IMG/VR virus record: IMGVR_UViG_3300049483_000192
Location: 1-23,391 of that record
Length of the DNA stretch: 23,391 nt
Source: a virus
Direction: 5' to 3' (one strand)
The notes beneath the pieces are model-generated. The model had not been told where the DNA came from, did not search any database, and saw nothing but the letters and a program-made list of their open reading frames with translations. The position numbers and the translations under genes are program-made. This document shows, piece after piece, positions 7,330 through 14,462 of the stretch (the stretch's first letter is position 1; each line of letters starts with the position of its first letter).

Positions 7330-8697
7330 TTAGACTTCCTGCCACACCACCGTTAACTCATTGCGGGCTAGGTTCTTCTTTACCTCTACAGCGTAAAAAT
7401 TGCGTGCTGAAACGCCATCACTTATCTGCGTGCGAGCCCCGCAGACGATGTTTGAGTGGCTATCCGTTGTGCCGTTGTCAGCCTTGAGACTGTTGTATGT
7501 GCGTTCGTAGACTCTCTTTTCCCCTCGGAACTTCCTACCGTAGAACTGAGCGGGAATCAACCAGGCGTCCCCGTCATCAGTCGTGGCGTTGATGTTAGTC
7601 CAAACCTGACCGGCATAATCCCAGGCACGATACCATGTGTACCCAACCGCGACTCCCGTTCCTGAGTTGTAGTCGATCCCGAAGCACCACGGACCCGTGC
7701 CACTATCGTCGACATAGTGGATATATTCCTGCACCAGAGTAATCTCTGGATTCCAGCCCTCAGGCTTTGTCGTAGTGTAGGTTTCCGCTTCGGCATCCCA
7801 ATAATAGGTTGTTGGTGTATAGGCATCGTCGATCTGTACATCCTTGAGAGCTATCGCAGAACCTATCGTCAACCGCGACTCCGTAGGGACTACGAGAGTC
7901 ACCTGTGTAGCAAAAGAAGTCCCCCGAGTGAATAGTTGAATCTTGTGCCGCGAGTTCGTCACATCGTAATAGTATCTCGGAATGAGAAAGAACTGTTTTA
8001 GCAGTTGCGAAATCAGATCAAAGGCATTCGGATACTTCACCGCCAAGGCATTCAAGCTGAATTCGGAGATGTACCAGTAGGTAATCCCGTCATGGCTGGT
8101 ATTGTCCTGCAAGTTGTCATCCAGGACGGTCACATCATCGGCATCGGCAGTCTGCCCGCCGAGGGCCGAGGCCAACAGTTGAGATATAATCTCCCGGTAT
8201 TGGATGATCCTCTCGTTACCTGTGTTATTCCAGGTCGGAGTCGTGAATACCGCATTGGCCCCCGTGATAAGATCAGCCGTGGTGACATCTCTCAGAGTCA
8301 TCAGATGAGACACGAATCTCATCGTCCCCCGCCGGCCATAGGTCGACCCAGAGAGGACGTATTCGTCTAACTCAGTCTTTTCCTTGAGCAACCGACCGTA
8401 GAAAACATGAGTCGCGCCCGCACCCTCATCGAGCGTTATCTGCAAATCGAGGTATGTCCCGCCGATCGCCGCCATCCAGAAGCCCTCGGGATGTCCTGCG
8501 TCTGAGTAATCCTCTACATAGTCCACGTCCAGGGTGTCTACGTCGTACGTTCCTGCAATCGGGTCCAACCTCTCAACCAAGTCCCCAAAGTCTAAGGTGA
8601 CGTAGGTCGGAATCGTCAAGTCTGTAACCGACGAGTAGATAATCATCGCCAACTCGCCGGCAGGGATCGTCGCAGGATGTAGTGTGTACTTAGCCAT
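7330..8697 (-). CDS. Probable tail-tip / baseplate hub protein
   Basis: Encodes 455 residues; the ATG overlaps the tape-measure stop by one base (TAATG). The N-terminal third is acidic and beta-rich, with ATHVFYGRLLKEKTELDEYVL, a strand-turn-strand pattern seen in phage hub and distal-tail proteins. The middle holds a helical stretch (YREIISQLLASALGG, AFDLISQLLKQFFLIPRYYYD). The C-terminal half is Tyr/Trp-rich (YTWYRAWDYAGQVW). I do not recognise a named family; the role rests mainly on being the first gene after the tape measure. No peptidoglycan hydrolase motif is seen. Confidence 0.65.
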   Translation of the reverse strand: MAKYTLHPATIPAGELAMIIYSSVTDLTIPTYVTLDFGDLVERLDPIAGTYDVDTLDVDYVEDYSDAGHPEGFWMAAIGGTYLDLQITLDEGAGATHVFYGRLLKEKTELDEYVLSGSTYGRRGTMRFVSHLMTLRDVTTADLITGANAVFTTPTWNNTGNERIIQYREIISQLLASALGGQTADADDVTVLDDNLQDNTSHDGITYWYISEFSLNALAVKYPNAFDLISQLLKQFFLIPRYYYDVTNSRHKIQLFTRGTSFATQVTLVVPTESRLTIGSAIALKDVQIDDAYTPTTYYWDAEAETYTTTKPEGWNPEITLVQEYIHYVDDSGTGPWCFGIDYNSGTGVAVGYTWYRAWDYAGQVWTNINATTDDGDAWLIPAQFYGRKFRGEKRVYERTYNSLKADNGTTDSHSNIVCGARTQISDGVSARNFYAVEVKKNLARNELTVVWQEV

Positions 8698-10562
8698 TAG
8701 ACTCTTGATCTCTTGACTACTGGCGTTGCGCGTTCGATAGCATAGAAAAGATCAGTCCCCCGCATTCTAGCCTCTCCCCTGACCTCAACGATGACTTTCT
8801 GAGCCTGAGACCTTCCCATCCTCGACTCGTTCATCTGCCTTGCGGTTGAAACGTATTCAGGACCGTTCTCAGCAAAGCTATAAGCCCTGCCGGAAGCCCC
8901 GATACCCAGAACAGGCTCAGGAATCCACCCGCCAGAGCCAAACCCTAACACGCTAGCGACTGTGTCAATGAATGACCCGCCGCTCAGAAACGAGAACAGA
9001 CCCTTGAGCACTCCAGAAGCCGCTAGACTCGTGAACTGCGAGATGAAGTCATTGATGAACTGGCCGAGAAGTGTATGGCCCATCCCAAATCCCTCGACGA
9101 ATCCTTGCCCTATAGAGCTTCCTATGGTCGTGTTCATGTTGGCAAAAGCATCATTAGCTGATAACTCGAAGGCGTTTAACTGTTGCTCTCCGCGTCTCAA
9201 TGACTCCTGGATCGTTTCTGGCTTTTGGATACCGCTAACATCTACTCCGATTAGCTTTTTGGGAGCAACCGGAGCCTTGACGCCCGGAATTCCCGTAGCA
9301 CCGAATCCCGCTTCGGCTTCTAGTACCCGTTTGTACTTTTCTTCGATGTCAAGACGCTGTTTCTGGAATTCTAACCGCGTCCTTTCTGTCCCCGCAGACT
9401 TTTCGGCTGCCAACAGTACATCACGATAGGCTGTTACCGTGCTTTGATTGGTCTCAAAGAGTAGTTTTGCTATCTCAAGAGCATCATCAGCGACTTCCTT
9501 CATCTGAGGGCGGGTGGCCGTAGCGACATTAGTCAAACTGTTCAACTCGATCGCTACTTTCCCAGCCTCTTCCCGAACGCCCTTGATTATATCAGGCAAC
9601 TCCTTGAAACTCTTGAGTTGTTCGCCTGTTTTCGGGTTGAAAATCGACCCCTCGGTCAATCCGGCGACTTTCGCCTCGGCCTCGCTGATCGTCGGGTTAA
9701 CAATCCCGTTAACATAGTCCCGATACATCTGATTCAGGATTCTCGCCCTGGCTTCAAGCGTCTGGAGGGTTTTCCTGAGTGATTGTTCTCTCGCCTTAGT
9801 TACCGCCGGTGTGAATTTGTCCATCTTCCCTGTGATCTCGTCCATCATCGACGAGAATTTCTTGAATCCGTCCTCAGCCGCTTTCTTTGAGGCATCATTC
9901 GTCCCGCCGAATAATTCAATGATCTTCGGCAAACCCACAGAGAGAGATGTCATGGCCGCAATAGCAAGCAGCATCCCCTGCGGTCCGAAGAATGCAGTCT
10001 TGAGAACGCTCCCCATCGAAACTCCGGCTACCGAAGCCTCAGCGGAGAGTTGCCGGAAGGACTCAAGAAGCGGCTGGATGTTGTTCGATATGCCAATCAA
10101 TCCAAAGGGTGCGTCCTGAACTACGCGATTCAAGTTCATCATCGCGTAGTTTGTACTTCTCAACCCACCGCCCAACGCGCCCACATTGGCGTTGAGTTGA
10201 GACATCTGAGCGATTAACCCCTTGGAGCCAAGGGAAATCTGATTTTGTACGTTGAGGAAATACTGATTTGCTTTGGAGGACTCAACCAGAGAAATCCCAA
10301 GGCCATCATAAGCCCCTTTGAGATCTCCTAGAACGGCGACAGCCTGGGCCTGTGAGAGATTGCCCGCCTTGTACTCGTTGAATATGGCGCGAGTTGAGTC
10401 CTGAAACGCCTTCATCGCGTCTTTCGTTGAGGCGGCCCCCTCTCGGAAGGCATCGAACACCTTCTCGGTCGGCCCGACTATACTTTCCATCATAGCCCGG
10501 AGACGCGCTAAATCCTCGTCACCCTCGACCTGGACTCTTATTCTTACCGTGTCATCGGCCAT
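8697..10562 (-). CDS. Tail tape measure protein
   Basis: Encodes 621 residues. It follows the frameshifted tail assembly chaperone, as in lambda-like tails, and overlaps it by 11 bp. The N-terminal 130 residues are helical and charged. NLNRVVQDAPFGLIGISNN (143-161) is a motif typical of tape measures from phages of Bacteroidota and related hosts. A hydrophobic segment lies at 187-217. A long coiled coil follows (about 240-460), then a Gly/Phe-rich C-terminal region (GSGGWIPEPVLGIGASGRAY, FAENGPEYV), the usual end of lambda H-like proteins. By the usual 0.15 nm per residue it would set a tail near 90 nm. No lysozyme or peptidase insert is visible. Confidence 0.9.
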   Translation of the reverse strand: MADDTVRIRVQVEGDEDLARLRAMMESIVGPTEKVFDAFREGAASTKDAMKAFQDSTRAIFNEYKAGNLSQAQAVAVLGDLKGAYDGLGISLVESSKANQYFLNVQNQISLGSKGLIAQMSQLNANVGALGGGLRSTNYAMMNLNRVVQDAPFGLIGISNNIQPLLESFRQLSAEASVAGVSMGSVLKTAFFGPQGMLLAIAAMTSLSVGLPKIIELFGGTNDASKKAAEDGFKKFSSMMDEITGKMDKFTPAVTKAREQSLRKTLQTLEARARILNQMYRDYVNGIVNPTISEAEAKVAGLTEGSIFNPKTGEQLKSFKELPDIIKGVREEAGKVAIELNSLTNVATATRPQMKEVADDALEIAKLLFETNQSTVTAYRDVLLAAEKSAGTERTRLEFQKQRLDIEEKYKRVLEAEAGFGATGIPGVKAPVAPKKLIGVDVSGIQKPETIQESLRRGEQQLNAFELSANDAFANMNTTIGSSIGQGFVEGFGMGHTLLGQFINDFISQFTSLAASGVLKGLFSFLSGGSFIDTVASVLGFGSGGWIPEPVLGIGASGRAYSFAENGPEYVSTARQMNESRMGRSQAQKVIVEVRGEARMRGTDLFYAIERATPVVKRSRV

Positions 10563-11075
10563 GCTTCTTCGAGCTTTCTTCGATCCACTTGTTCTCTAGG
10601 TACGACTGATATTTCCCTAAACTCATAAAGGCTATTGCATCTTCGTAGGTCATTTCCTCAACTGCAGCCTTCTTTGTCAGGTCTCCGTCGCACAAATTGT
10701 AGATCAACAGGTCCAACTCATACCCGGGAGGCAACTCTGAACGCGGACCCTTCACCTTGAACGGTGAAAAATCCTTGACCCATTTTGCTACCGCGTCGGA
10801 GTTGCCGTACCGAAAAAACCACGCTTCGCTTCTGCCAGGTCTTGGACAGAGGCATTTTCAACGTCCAGATCAGAGCCCTTTACCAAAATCACCGCCATCA
10901 CTTCCTTCCACTTCTCGACGAGAGAAGCGAAGACAACGTCATCATCAACCATCTTATCCGGGTCAATGAGTGCGATTTCCCTCTCCAACTTCGCGGCTTG
11001 CCTCATCCGTCCTAACGTGGCAACGTGGTATTCATATTCTTTCCCGTTGATTTTGGCTTTCCTCACGTCAGGCAT
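10552..11075 (-). CDS. Tail assembly chaperone, long form made by -1 frameshift (gpG-T type)
   Basis: Two frames are joined at the slippery heptamer T TTT TTC (10818-10812). Frame zero gives 88 residues up to ...KRGFF. After slipping back one base, translation continues RYGNSDAVAKWVKDFSPF and on through KGPRSELPPGYELDLLIYNL to the stop at 10552, giving 174 residues. The -1 frame stays open across the junction, so the downstream part needs no start of its own. In lambda, the gpG and gpG-T pair coats the tape measure during tail assembly. The position just before the tape measure is diagnostic. A TTCACC/GGTGAA hairpin (10751-10768) lies 43 nt downstream, too far for a classical stimulator. Confidence 0.82.
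10788..11075 (-). CDS. Tail assembly chaperone, short form (gpG type)
   Basis: This is the unshifted product, 95 residues, ending GFFGTATPTR just after the slippery site. It begins MPDVRKAKINGKEYEYHVATL, with a beta-hairpin (KINGKEYEYHV) followed by helices (GRMRQAAKLEREIALI, VFASLVEKWKEVMAVIL). That is the usual start of siphovirus tail assembly chaperones, where the short form predominates. It overlaps the upstream gene by 8 bp. Confidence 0.82.
   Translation of the reverse strand: MPDVRKAKINGKEYEYHVATLGRMRQAAKLEREIALIDPDKMVDDDVVFASLVEKWKEVMAVILVKGSDLDVENASVQDLAEAKRGFFGTATPTR
10812..10818 (-). promoter_or_regulatory. Slippery heptamer T TTT TTC for -1 ribosomal frameshifting
   Basis: On the coding strand the frame-zero codons are GGT TTT TTC GGT. 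The X XXY YYZ heptamer lets both tRNAs re-pair one base back as TTT TTT, after which reading continues at CGG TAC. Frame zero meets TAG 24 bases past the heptamer, while the -1 frame remains open to 10552. Confidence 0.82.
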
Positions 11076-11490
11076 TGATGGGCCTCCTTGCGGCTTCTAG
11101 GAATGTGATTATGTGTTTGACTAGGGCTTTCTTGATGTATTCTATGTCTTCCGGCTGAAACATCATGTAGTTTCGAGCCGGGATTCTCGCTCTGTGACCT
11201 CTTCCCGCCATTCCACCAACTTGATGGATGCGAGCATAAGGCAATCCTGCGGTCGCCACCTCGGCCCAATTCGGGCCGGAGCTCCTTTGAATCGACCTTA
11301 ACAGGATCCCCGTTTTGAATAGGTAGGATGGATTGCCAGACTTCAACGGTTGCCACTTTGCGGGCCTTCCACCCTGCCCGAAGTTCAACTGCACCGATCT
11401 TAGCATCTCCTGGGAGATGATCGGCATGATGTCTTCGAGGTTTAGACTCTCGACATCCGGCAGAGTTCCTTCTAGTGTGGCAGTTATCAA
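11068..11490 (-). CDS. Phage virion morphogenesis protein, Mu gpG / HK97 gp10-like
   Basis: Encodes 140 residues from a TTG start overlapping the upstream stop (TTGA). The pattern is that of the family that completes the head-tail or tail-terminator joint: NFGQGGRPAKWQPLKSG, LFKTGILLRSIQ, then AEVATAGLPYARIHQVGG, RIPARNYMMF and a C-terminal helix. The G-RP-KW-PLK block, the YA-IHQ-GG block and the IPAR block are the family landmarks, in the right order. It probably acts in the cytoplasm during head or tail completion. Confidence 0.82.
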   Translation of the reverse strand: MITATLEGTLPDVESLNLEDIMPIISQEMLRSVQLNFGQGGRPAKWQPLKSGNPSYLFKTGILLRSIQRSSGPNWAEVATAGLPYARIHQVGGMAGRGHRARIPARNYMMFQPEDIEYIKKALVKHIITFLEAARRPINA

Positions 11491-11975
11491 AAGTCACCAT
11501 CCTGAGCGAAGACCTGAACGGTAAACTCCAGAGACACCCAACCAATAGTCTGTTGAGGAACCACAAACCGAGTCGCGCTGATCTGCGGGTCTTTCATTAC
11601 CTGCCAGCGATTGGAACTGTTGGCGTATTTCAGGGCAAAGCCTACCGTGACCCGCTTCAAATCGTGCAGCAAAGCCTCGGCAGCCTCACTCATTACGAGA
11701 TTCATGTCCCGCAAACCCGTAGGCACCTTCACGTACCCGATCACCATCACGGGAACAAGCGAGTGGAAAATGACCTTAGATGAATTCTCGATCGGGATAG
11801 CCTCGGGGCCGAAGATCACCGAAAGTCTAGGCGAATCCGTGATGCTTTCGGGAGCCAGAACAATGTCATGCACCCCTTTAACATCTGAACGGTATCCGTT
11901 AGCGATGGTAATGGCCTCGTATTCCGTAACGAGGTCATCCCTGAGATATTCTATCCTTGACTTTGTCTTGCTCAT
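11487..11975 (-). CDS. Tail terminator / minor tail protein candidate
   Basis: Encodes 162 residues; the ATG overlaps the upstream stop (ATGA). The fold looks alpha/beta, with strands LSVIFG, VIFHSLVPVMVIGYV and WVSLEFTVQVFAQ and a helix DMNLVMSEAAEALLHDLKRV. A helix packed on a sheet, this length and a place between connector and gpG-like gene fit tail terminator proteins (gpU type), which cap the tail tube before head joining. Sequence alone does not fix the family. Confidence 0.65.
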   Translation of the reverse strand: MSKTKSRIEYLRDDLVTEYEAITIANGYRSDVKGVHDIVLAPESITDSPRLSVIFGPEAIPIENSSKVIFHSLVPVMVIGYVKVPTGLRDMNLVMSEAAEALLHDLKRVTVGFALKYANSSNRWQVMKDPQISATRFVVPQQTIGWVSLEFTVQVFAQDGDF

Positions 11976-12298
11976 TGCATCTTCACCCGATAGGGCAAAC
12001 TGCCAGCACCACCCTTGATGCGGATCGTGTTGATGTAGACATCAGGAAAATCAACCGACGTATCATGGAGTACAGGGAAAATCCTGCCGGCGGTCGTGTC
12101 GGCATTGAACGCCACCCAGAGAGTGTCCCCTGCCGTAGAATCCGAATAGACCGTAAACGAATGGATCTTAATGTACGGTGCGGTCGTGGCCTTGCTGATC
12201 GCAGTCCATGATGTCGCAGCGTGTCCGTAGGACGTATAGAGGTTCGACTGAGCGAACGAAACGCAGGGCAAAACGACCAAAAGAATGATCCATCTCAT
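11972..12298 (-). CDS. Small exported beta-rich protein within the head-tail block
   Basis: Encodes 108 residues from an ATG at 12298 that overlaps the connector stop (ATGA). The N-terminus MRWIILLVVLPCVSFAQ is a signal peptide, with a Cys at residue 12 but no proper lipobox. The mature part is beta-rich (YIKIHSFTVYSDS, DTLWVAFNADTTAG, VYINTIRIKGGAGSLPYRV), like a small jelly-roll or decoration domain. Its place between connector and tail-terminator genes suggests a virion-linked product, yet the signal peptide predicts export. No named family recognised. Confidence 0.7.
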   Translation of the reverse strand: MRWIILLVVLPCVSFAQSNLYTSYGHAATSWTAISKATTAPYIKIHSFTVYSDSTAGDTLWVAFNADTTAGRIFPVLHDTSVDFPDVYINTIRIKGGAGSLPYRVKMQ

Positions 12299-12918
12299 AC
12301 CAACCTCCGATACGGATTGAGTAACTTTTCCCAACGAGGAGTCAGGTCAAGGAATGAAACGCTATCCGATCCCCCGCCCTGCCCCATCCCTCGAGACGAG
12401 AGACCGAGAGCCGATTGCCCGTTGTTTGATTCCTTGTAGGCTCTGGCGACCATCTCCGTCACGACCATCTGGAGCTCTGCCGGGATGGGGTCGTACCCTG
12501 TCTTGTACTTCACCCTGACGTTCGACTCACCAAGAGGGAAGGATTCGTTTGCCTCTTCGATGATCTTGATGAACCACGGTTTATTCGAGTCGATCTTGAC
12601 GTAGTTGATATTAGTCAGCAGGTCTACCCATGCCTCGAGTATCGCACTACGGTACTGGATATTTGCCAATTTCTCGGCGTCGGTCGCTCCACTCAGATCA
12701 AGGATCGGATACCAGGAAGTGTACAGATAGGTCTTCCCATTCCCGTTTAAGACTTCCTCAACGTCAGTCGGCTGAACCTTGCAGTTCAAGTACCCCTCGA
12801 CCACTCCACTAGCGATGTCGATCCATTCTTCGAGGAATGTGTCAAGATCACTAATCGTGATGTTGAGGTAAGACTTGACAGACTCAAGACTGACGATACT
12901 TCTTTCAGTTGTGGCCAT
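12295..12918 (-). CDS. Head-tail connector (adaptor) protein, HK97 gp6-like
   Basis: Encodes 207 residues. The N-terminal part SLESVKSYLNI followed by DLDTFLEEWIDIASGVVEGYLN is the classic helix-turn-helix start of gp6-type adaptors, which bind below the portal ring. Next come the strand segment (TDVEEVLNGNGKTYLYTSWYPI) and a C-terminal helix (PAELQMVVTEMVARAYKES) that ends with KLLNPYRRLV. Length and position downstream of the capsid gene agree. It is likely to assemble as a 12-mer ring on the portal. Confidence 0.85.
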   Translation of the reverse strand: MATTERSIVSLESVKSYLNITISDLDTFLEEWIDIASGVVEGYLNCKVQPTDVEEVLNGNGKTYLYTSWYPILDLSGATDAEKLANIQYRSAILEAWVDLLTNINYVKIDSNKPWFIKIIEEANESFPLGESNVRVKYKTGYDPIPAELQMVVTEMVARAYKESNNGQSALGLSSRGMGQGGGSDSVSFLDLTPRWEKLLNPYRRLV

Positions 12919-12925
12919 TGTGAGC

Positions 12926-13621
12926 CTACATTCTGACTAGTCGGAGCTTCACGATGTAGTTATTTACTGCCGTTGGTGTCGCACCTGAGCGGGCAATCAG
13001 ACGCGCCCAGAGCTTTCCCCCTCTGGGTAGAGCAAGTCCCGTTGGAAGATCACCTGTCAGGATGCGGCATGACCCTAAATCCGTTGTAGTCGTGAGCGAA
13101 ATCAGCCCGCACATATTCGGAGAATCGGTAGCCGGCACAGCGATTGCCGCGTTGTCCAGCCCCGCACTCCCGCTCAATGATGTGAAGAACAAAACGTCCA
13201 TCGAGCCGATGATGTCTGCCGAGTCGCAGATAGTCACTCCAGCGATATACCAGAGCCCGCCTTGAGGAACGTCAGCCACAAGGAATGGGAATCCCACCCA
13301 ATCACCTGTCGAGTAAGCAGCCGACGAGAAATACCCATATTGGATATTGGCCGTAGCCGTAGCCGTGCAAGTGTCGCTGATCTTGAGCTTCGAGGTAGAG
13401 ACCTTAGTCAGGACGGTAGCACCCAAAGCGATACCAGGGCCATAGACCTGTTGGCCTACAGTCACCGAGCCAAACAAGGCAGACGAAGAAAGCGTGTCAT
13501 TCCCGCTGACCGTACCTGTTGAGAGTGTGGTCGTGGAAATAACCGGGCGCGCTGTTACCTGGACCTCTTGGGCAAGCAACGGCGCAGCGAAAAAGATCAA
13601 GGCAAGAAGTGCGCGTTTCAT
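12926..13621 (-). CDS. Probable capsid/virion surface protein with signal peptide
   Basis: Encodes 231 residues. It begins with a signal peptide (MKRALLALIFFAAPLLAQ). Residues 53-95 (VGQQVYGPGIALGATVLTKV, then KLKISDTCTATATANI) match the beta-motif V-G-GI--GT-V--V----L-LS that recurs in phage decoration and fibre proteins. The second half (AAYSTGDWVGFPF, GSMDVLFFTS, LDNAAIAVP, LWARLIARSG) follows a pattern common in structural proteins coded near capsid genes. It is probably a capsid decoration or head-fibre protein, but the signal peptide is unexplained. It lies between a glycosyltransferase-like gene and the connector. Confidence 0.7.
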   Translation of the reverse strand: MKRALLALIFFAAPLLAQEVQVTARPVISTTTLSTGTVSGNDTLSSSALFGSVTVGQQVYGPGIALGATVLTKVSTSKLKISDTCTATATANIQYGYFSSAAYSTGDWVGFPFLVADVPQGGLWYIAGVTICDSADIIGSMDVLFFTSLSGSAGLDNAAIAVPATDSPNMCGLISLTTTTDLGSCRILTGDLPTGLALPRGGKLWARLIARSGATPTAVNNYIVKLRLVRM

Positions 13622-13629
13622 AGGAACCT

Positions 13630-14277
13630 CTAGTTTTGTTCGATTCTGTAGCGAGTCTTTTCGTCCGGCCAGATCACATCCCCATTCGGGAACTTGTGAC
13701 CTACGAGAACGTCTAACCGGGCCATCATCTTAACGTGATTCTTGAAACAGTACGTGCAGAACAATTGGTCAATCTGTTGCCTTACGTTGTCGGCCATCGG
13801 ATTATGATAGCCGTACATATCAATCGAGTAGTTCTGTAACACAGACCCGTCAATGAGCATACAACCAGTACCCGAACCTCCTACTTCTATCGTCTGTCCC
13901 CATCTTTCCATCACCCTAGGCCATTCCATCGTGATACCTGGAGCTTCCCAGAGATTCGGCCTATAGGGTGGATACCTTGACGCAAAAAGACCAGTTACAA
14001 CGGGTGCATCTACTTCTAACAGCTTTGCAAGTGCGTCCGGCGGCTGGATGTTATCCGCTTCCGCGAGCCACACCTTGTCATAGTTACGAGTCCTTGCTAT
14101 CTGCTCCATCTTTTGCCAGTTCATCATCATGTTTCGGTACTGACCTCGCTCTTCGCCTAAGTGCGGGTTGTCTTGGCAGATCATCAGGTCCAGAGACTTC
14201 ACCCCCTGTTGCCGGACTAGAGCCTCGATGGTCTCCGATTCGAGCCGGTACGCCATACAGAAAGCCAGTATTTTCAT
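13630..14277 (-). CDS. Glycosyltransferase-like protein (GT-A fold)
   Basis: Encodes 215 residues from an ATG at 14277 with GAGG 7 nt upstream. The core KVWLAEADNIQPPDALAKLLEV matches the GT-A strand carrying a DxD-like metal site, here Glu-Ala-Asp. APVVTGLFASRYPP and the later GSGTGCMLIDGSVLQNY fit the acceptor-side region seen in short phage-encoded GT2-like enzymes. It probably uses a nucleotide sugar in the cytoplasm. Because it sits between the capsid and a putative surface protein gene, the target may be a virion protein. A host-surface target is also possible. Confidence 0.7.
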   Translation of the reverse strand: MKILAFCMAYRLESETIEALVRQQGVKSLDLMICQDNPHLGEERGQYRNMMMNWQKMEQIARTRNYDKVWLAEADNIQPPDALAKLLEVDAPVVTGLFASRYPPYRPNLWEAPGITMEWPRVMERWGQTIEVGGSGTGCMLIDGSVLQNYSIDMYGYHNPMADNVRQQIDQLFCTYCFKNHVKMMARLDVLVGHKFPNGDVIWPDEKTRYRIEQN

Positions 14278-14413
14278 CACAGTCCTCTGCAAGGTTGGCC
14301 CGGATCAGGGATTCAAGGAGATTCGCGTTATCGTGTGTTACCTCGATAACCCTCCCCTTCTGATACGATCCCCATGCTCCAGCACACGCCAGTTTGATCT
14401 TGACCTTTTTCAT
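14084..14413 (-). CDS. Small conserved-type protein after the capsid gene, with a long overlapping tail
   Basis: Encodes 109 residues from an ATG at 14413 preceded by GGAG. The first 50 residues (MKKVKIKLACAGAWGSYQKG, VIEVTHDNANLLESLIRANLAED) match the small SH3-like proteins often found right after capsid genes (V-L---A--G-----G--IEV---A--L---G-AE). The remaining 55 or so residues overlap the glycosyltransferase gene by 194 bp in another frame and are Arg/Pro/Asp-rich without obvious fold. That tail may be a fortuitous extension after loss of an earlier stop, or the result of a sequencing indel. Confidence 0.6.
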   Translation of the reverse strand: MKKVKIKLACAGAWGSYQKGRVIEVTHDNANLLESLIRANLAEDCDENTGFLYGVPARIGDHRGSSPATGGEVSGPDDLPRQPALRRRARSVPKHDDELAKDGADSKDS

Positions 14414-14430
14414 TCGCACTCCGTTAATAC

Positions 14431-14450
14431 GGGGGGCATTTCTGCCCCCC
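14431..14450 (-). promoter_or_regulatory. Strong GC hairpin with GAAA tetraloop between capsid gene and next gene
   Basis: On the transcribed strand the arms are GGGGGGCA and TGCCCCCC (8 bp) around a GAAA loop, 12 nt after the capsid stop. The bases that follow are GTATTAACGG rather than a T-run, so it is not a standard intrinsic terminator. It could stabilise the 3' end of capsid mRNA or lower expression of downstream genes. Confidence 0.7.
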
Positions 14451-14462
14451 ATTGTTGTTCAG

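Noticed and set aside
10552-10755. Independent 67-residue gene before the tape measure
   Set aside because: The apparent GTG start has no suitable site, and the frame continues upstream to the slippery heptamer, so it is the second module of the frameshifted chaperone.
10751-10768. Hairpin as frameshift stimulator
   Set aside because: It lies 43 nt after the slippery site; stimulators normally start 5-9 nt downstream.
14431-14450. Intrinsic terminator after the capsid gene
   Set aside because: The stem is strong but no T-run follows on the transcribed strand.
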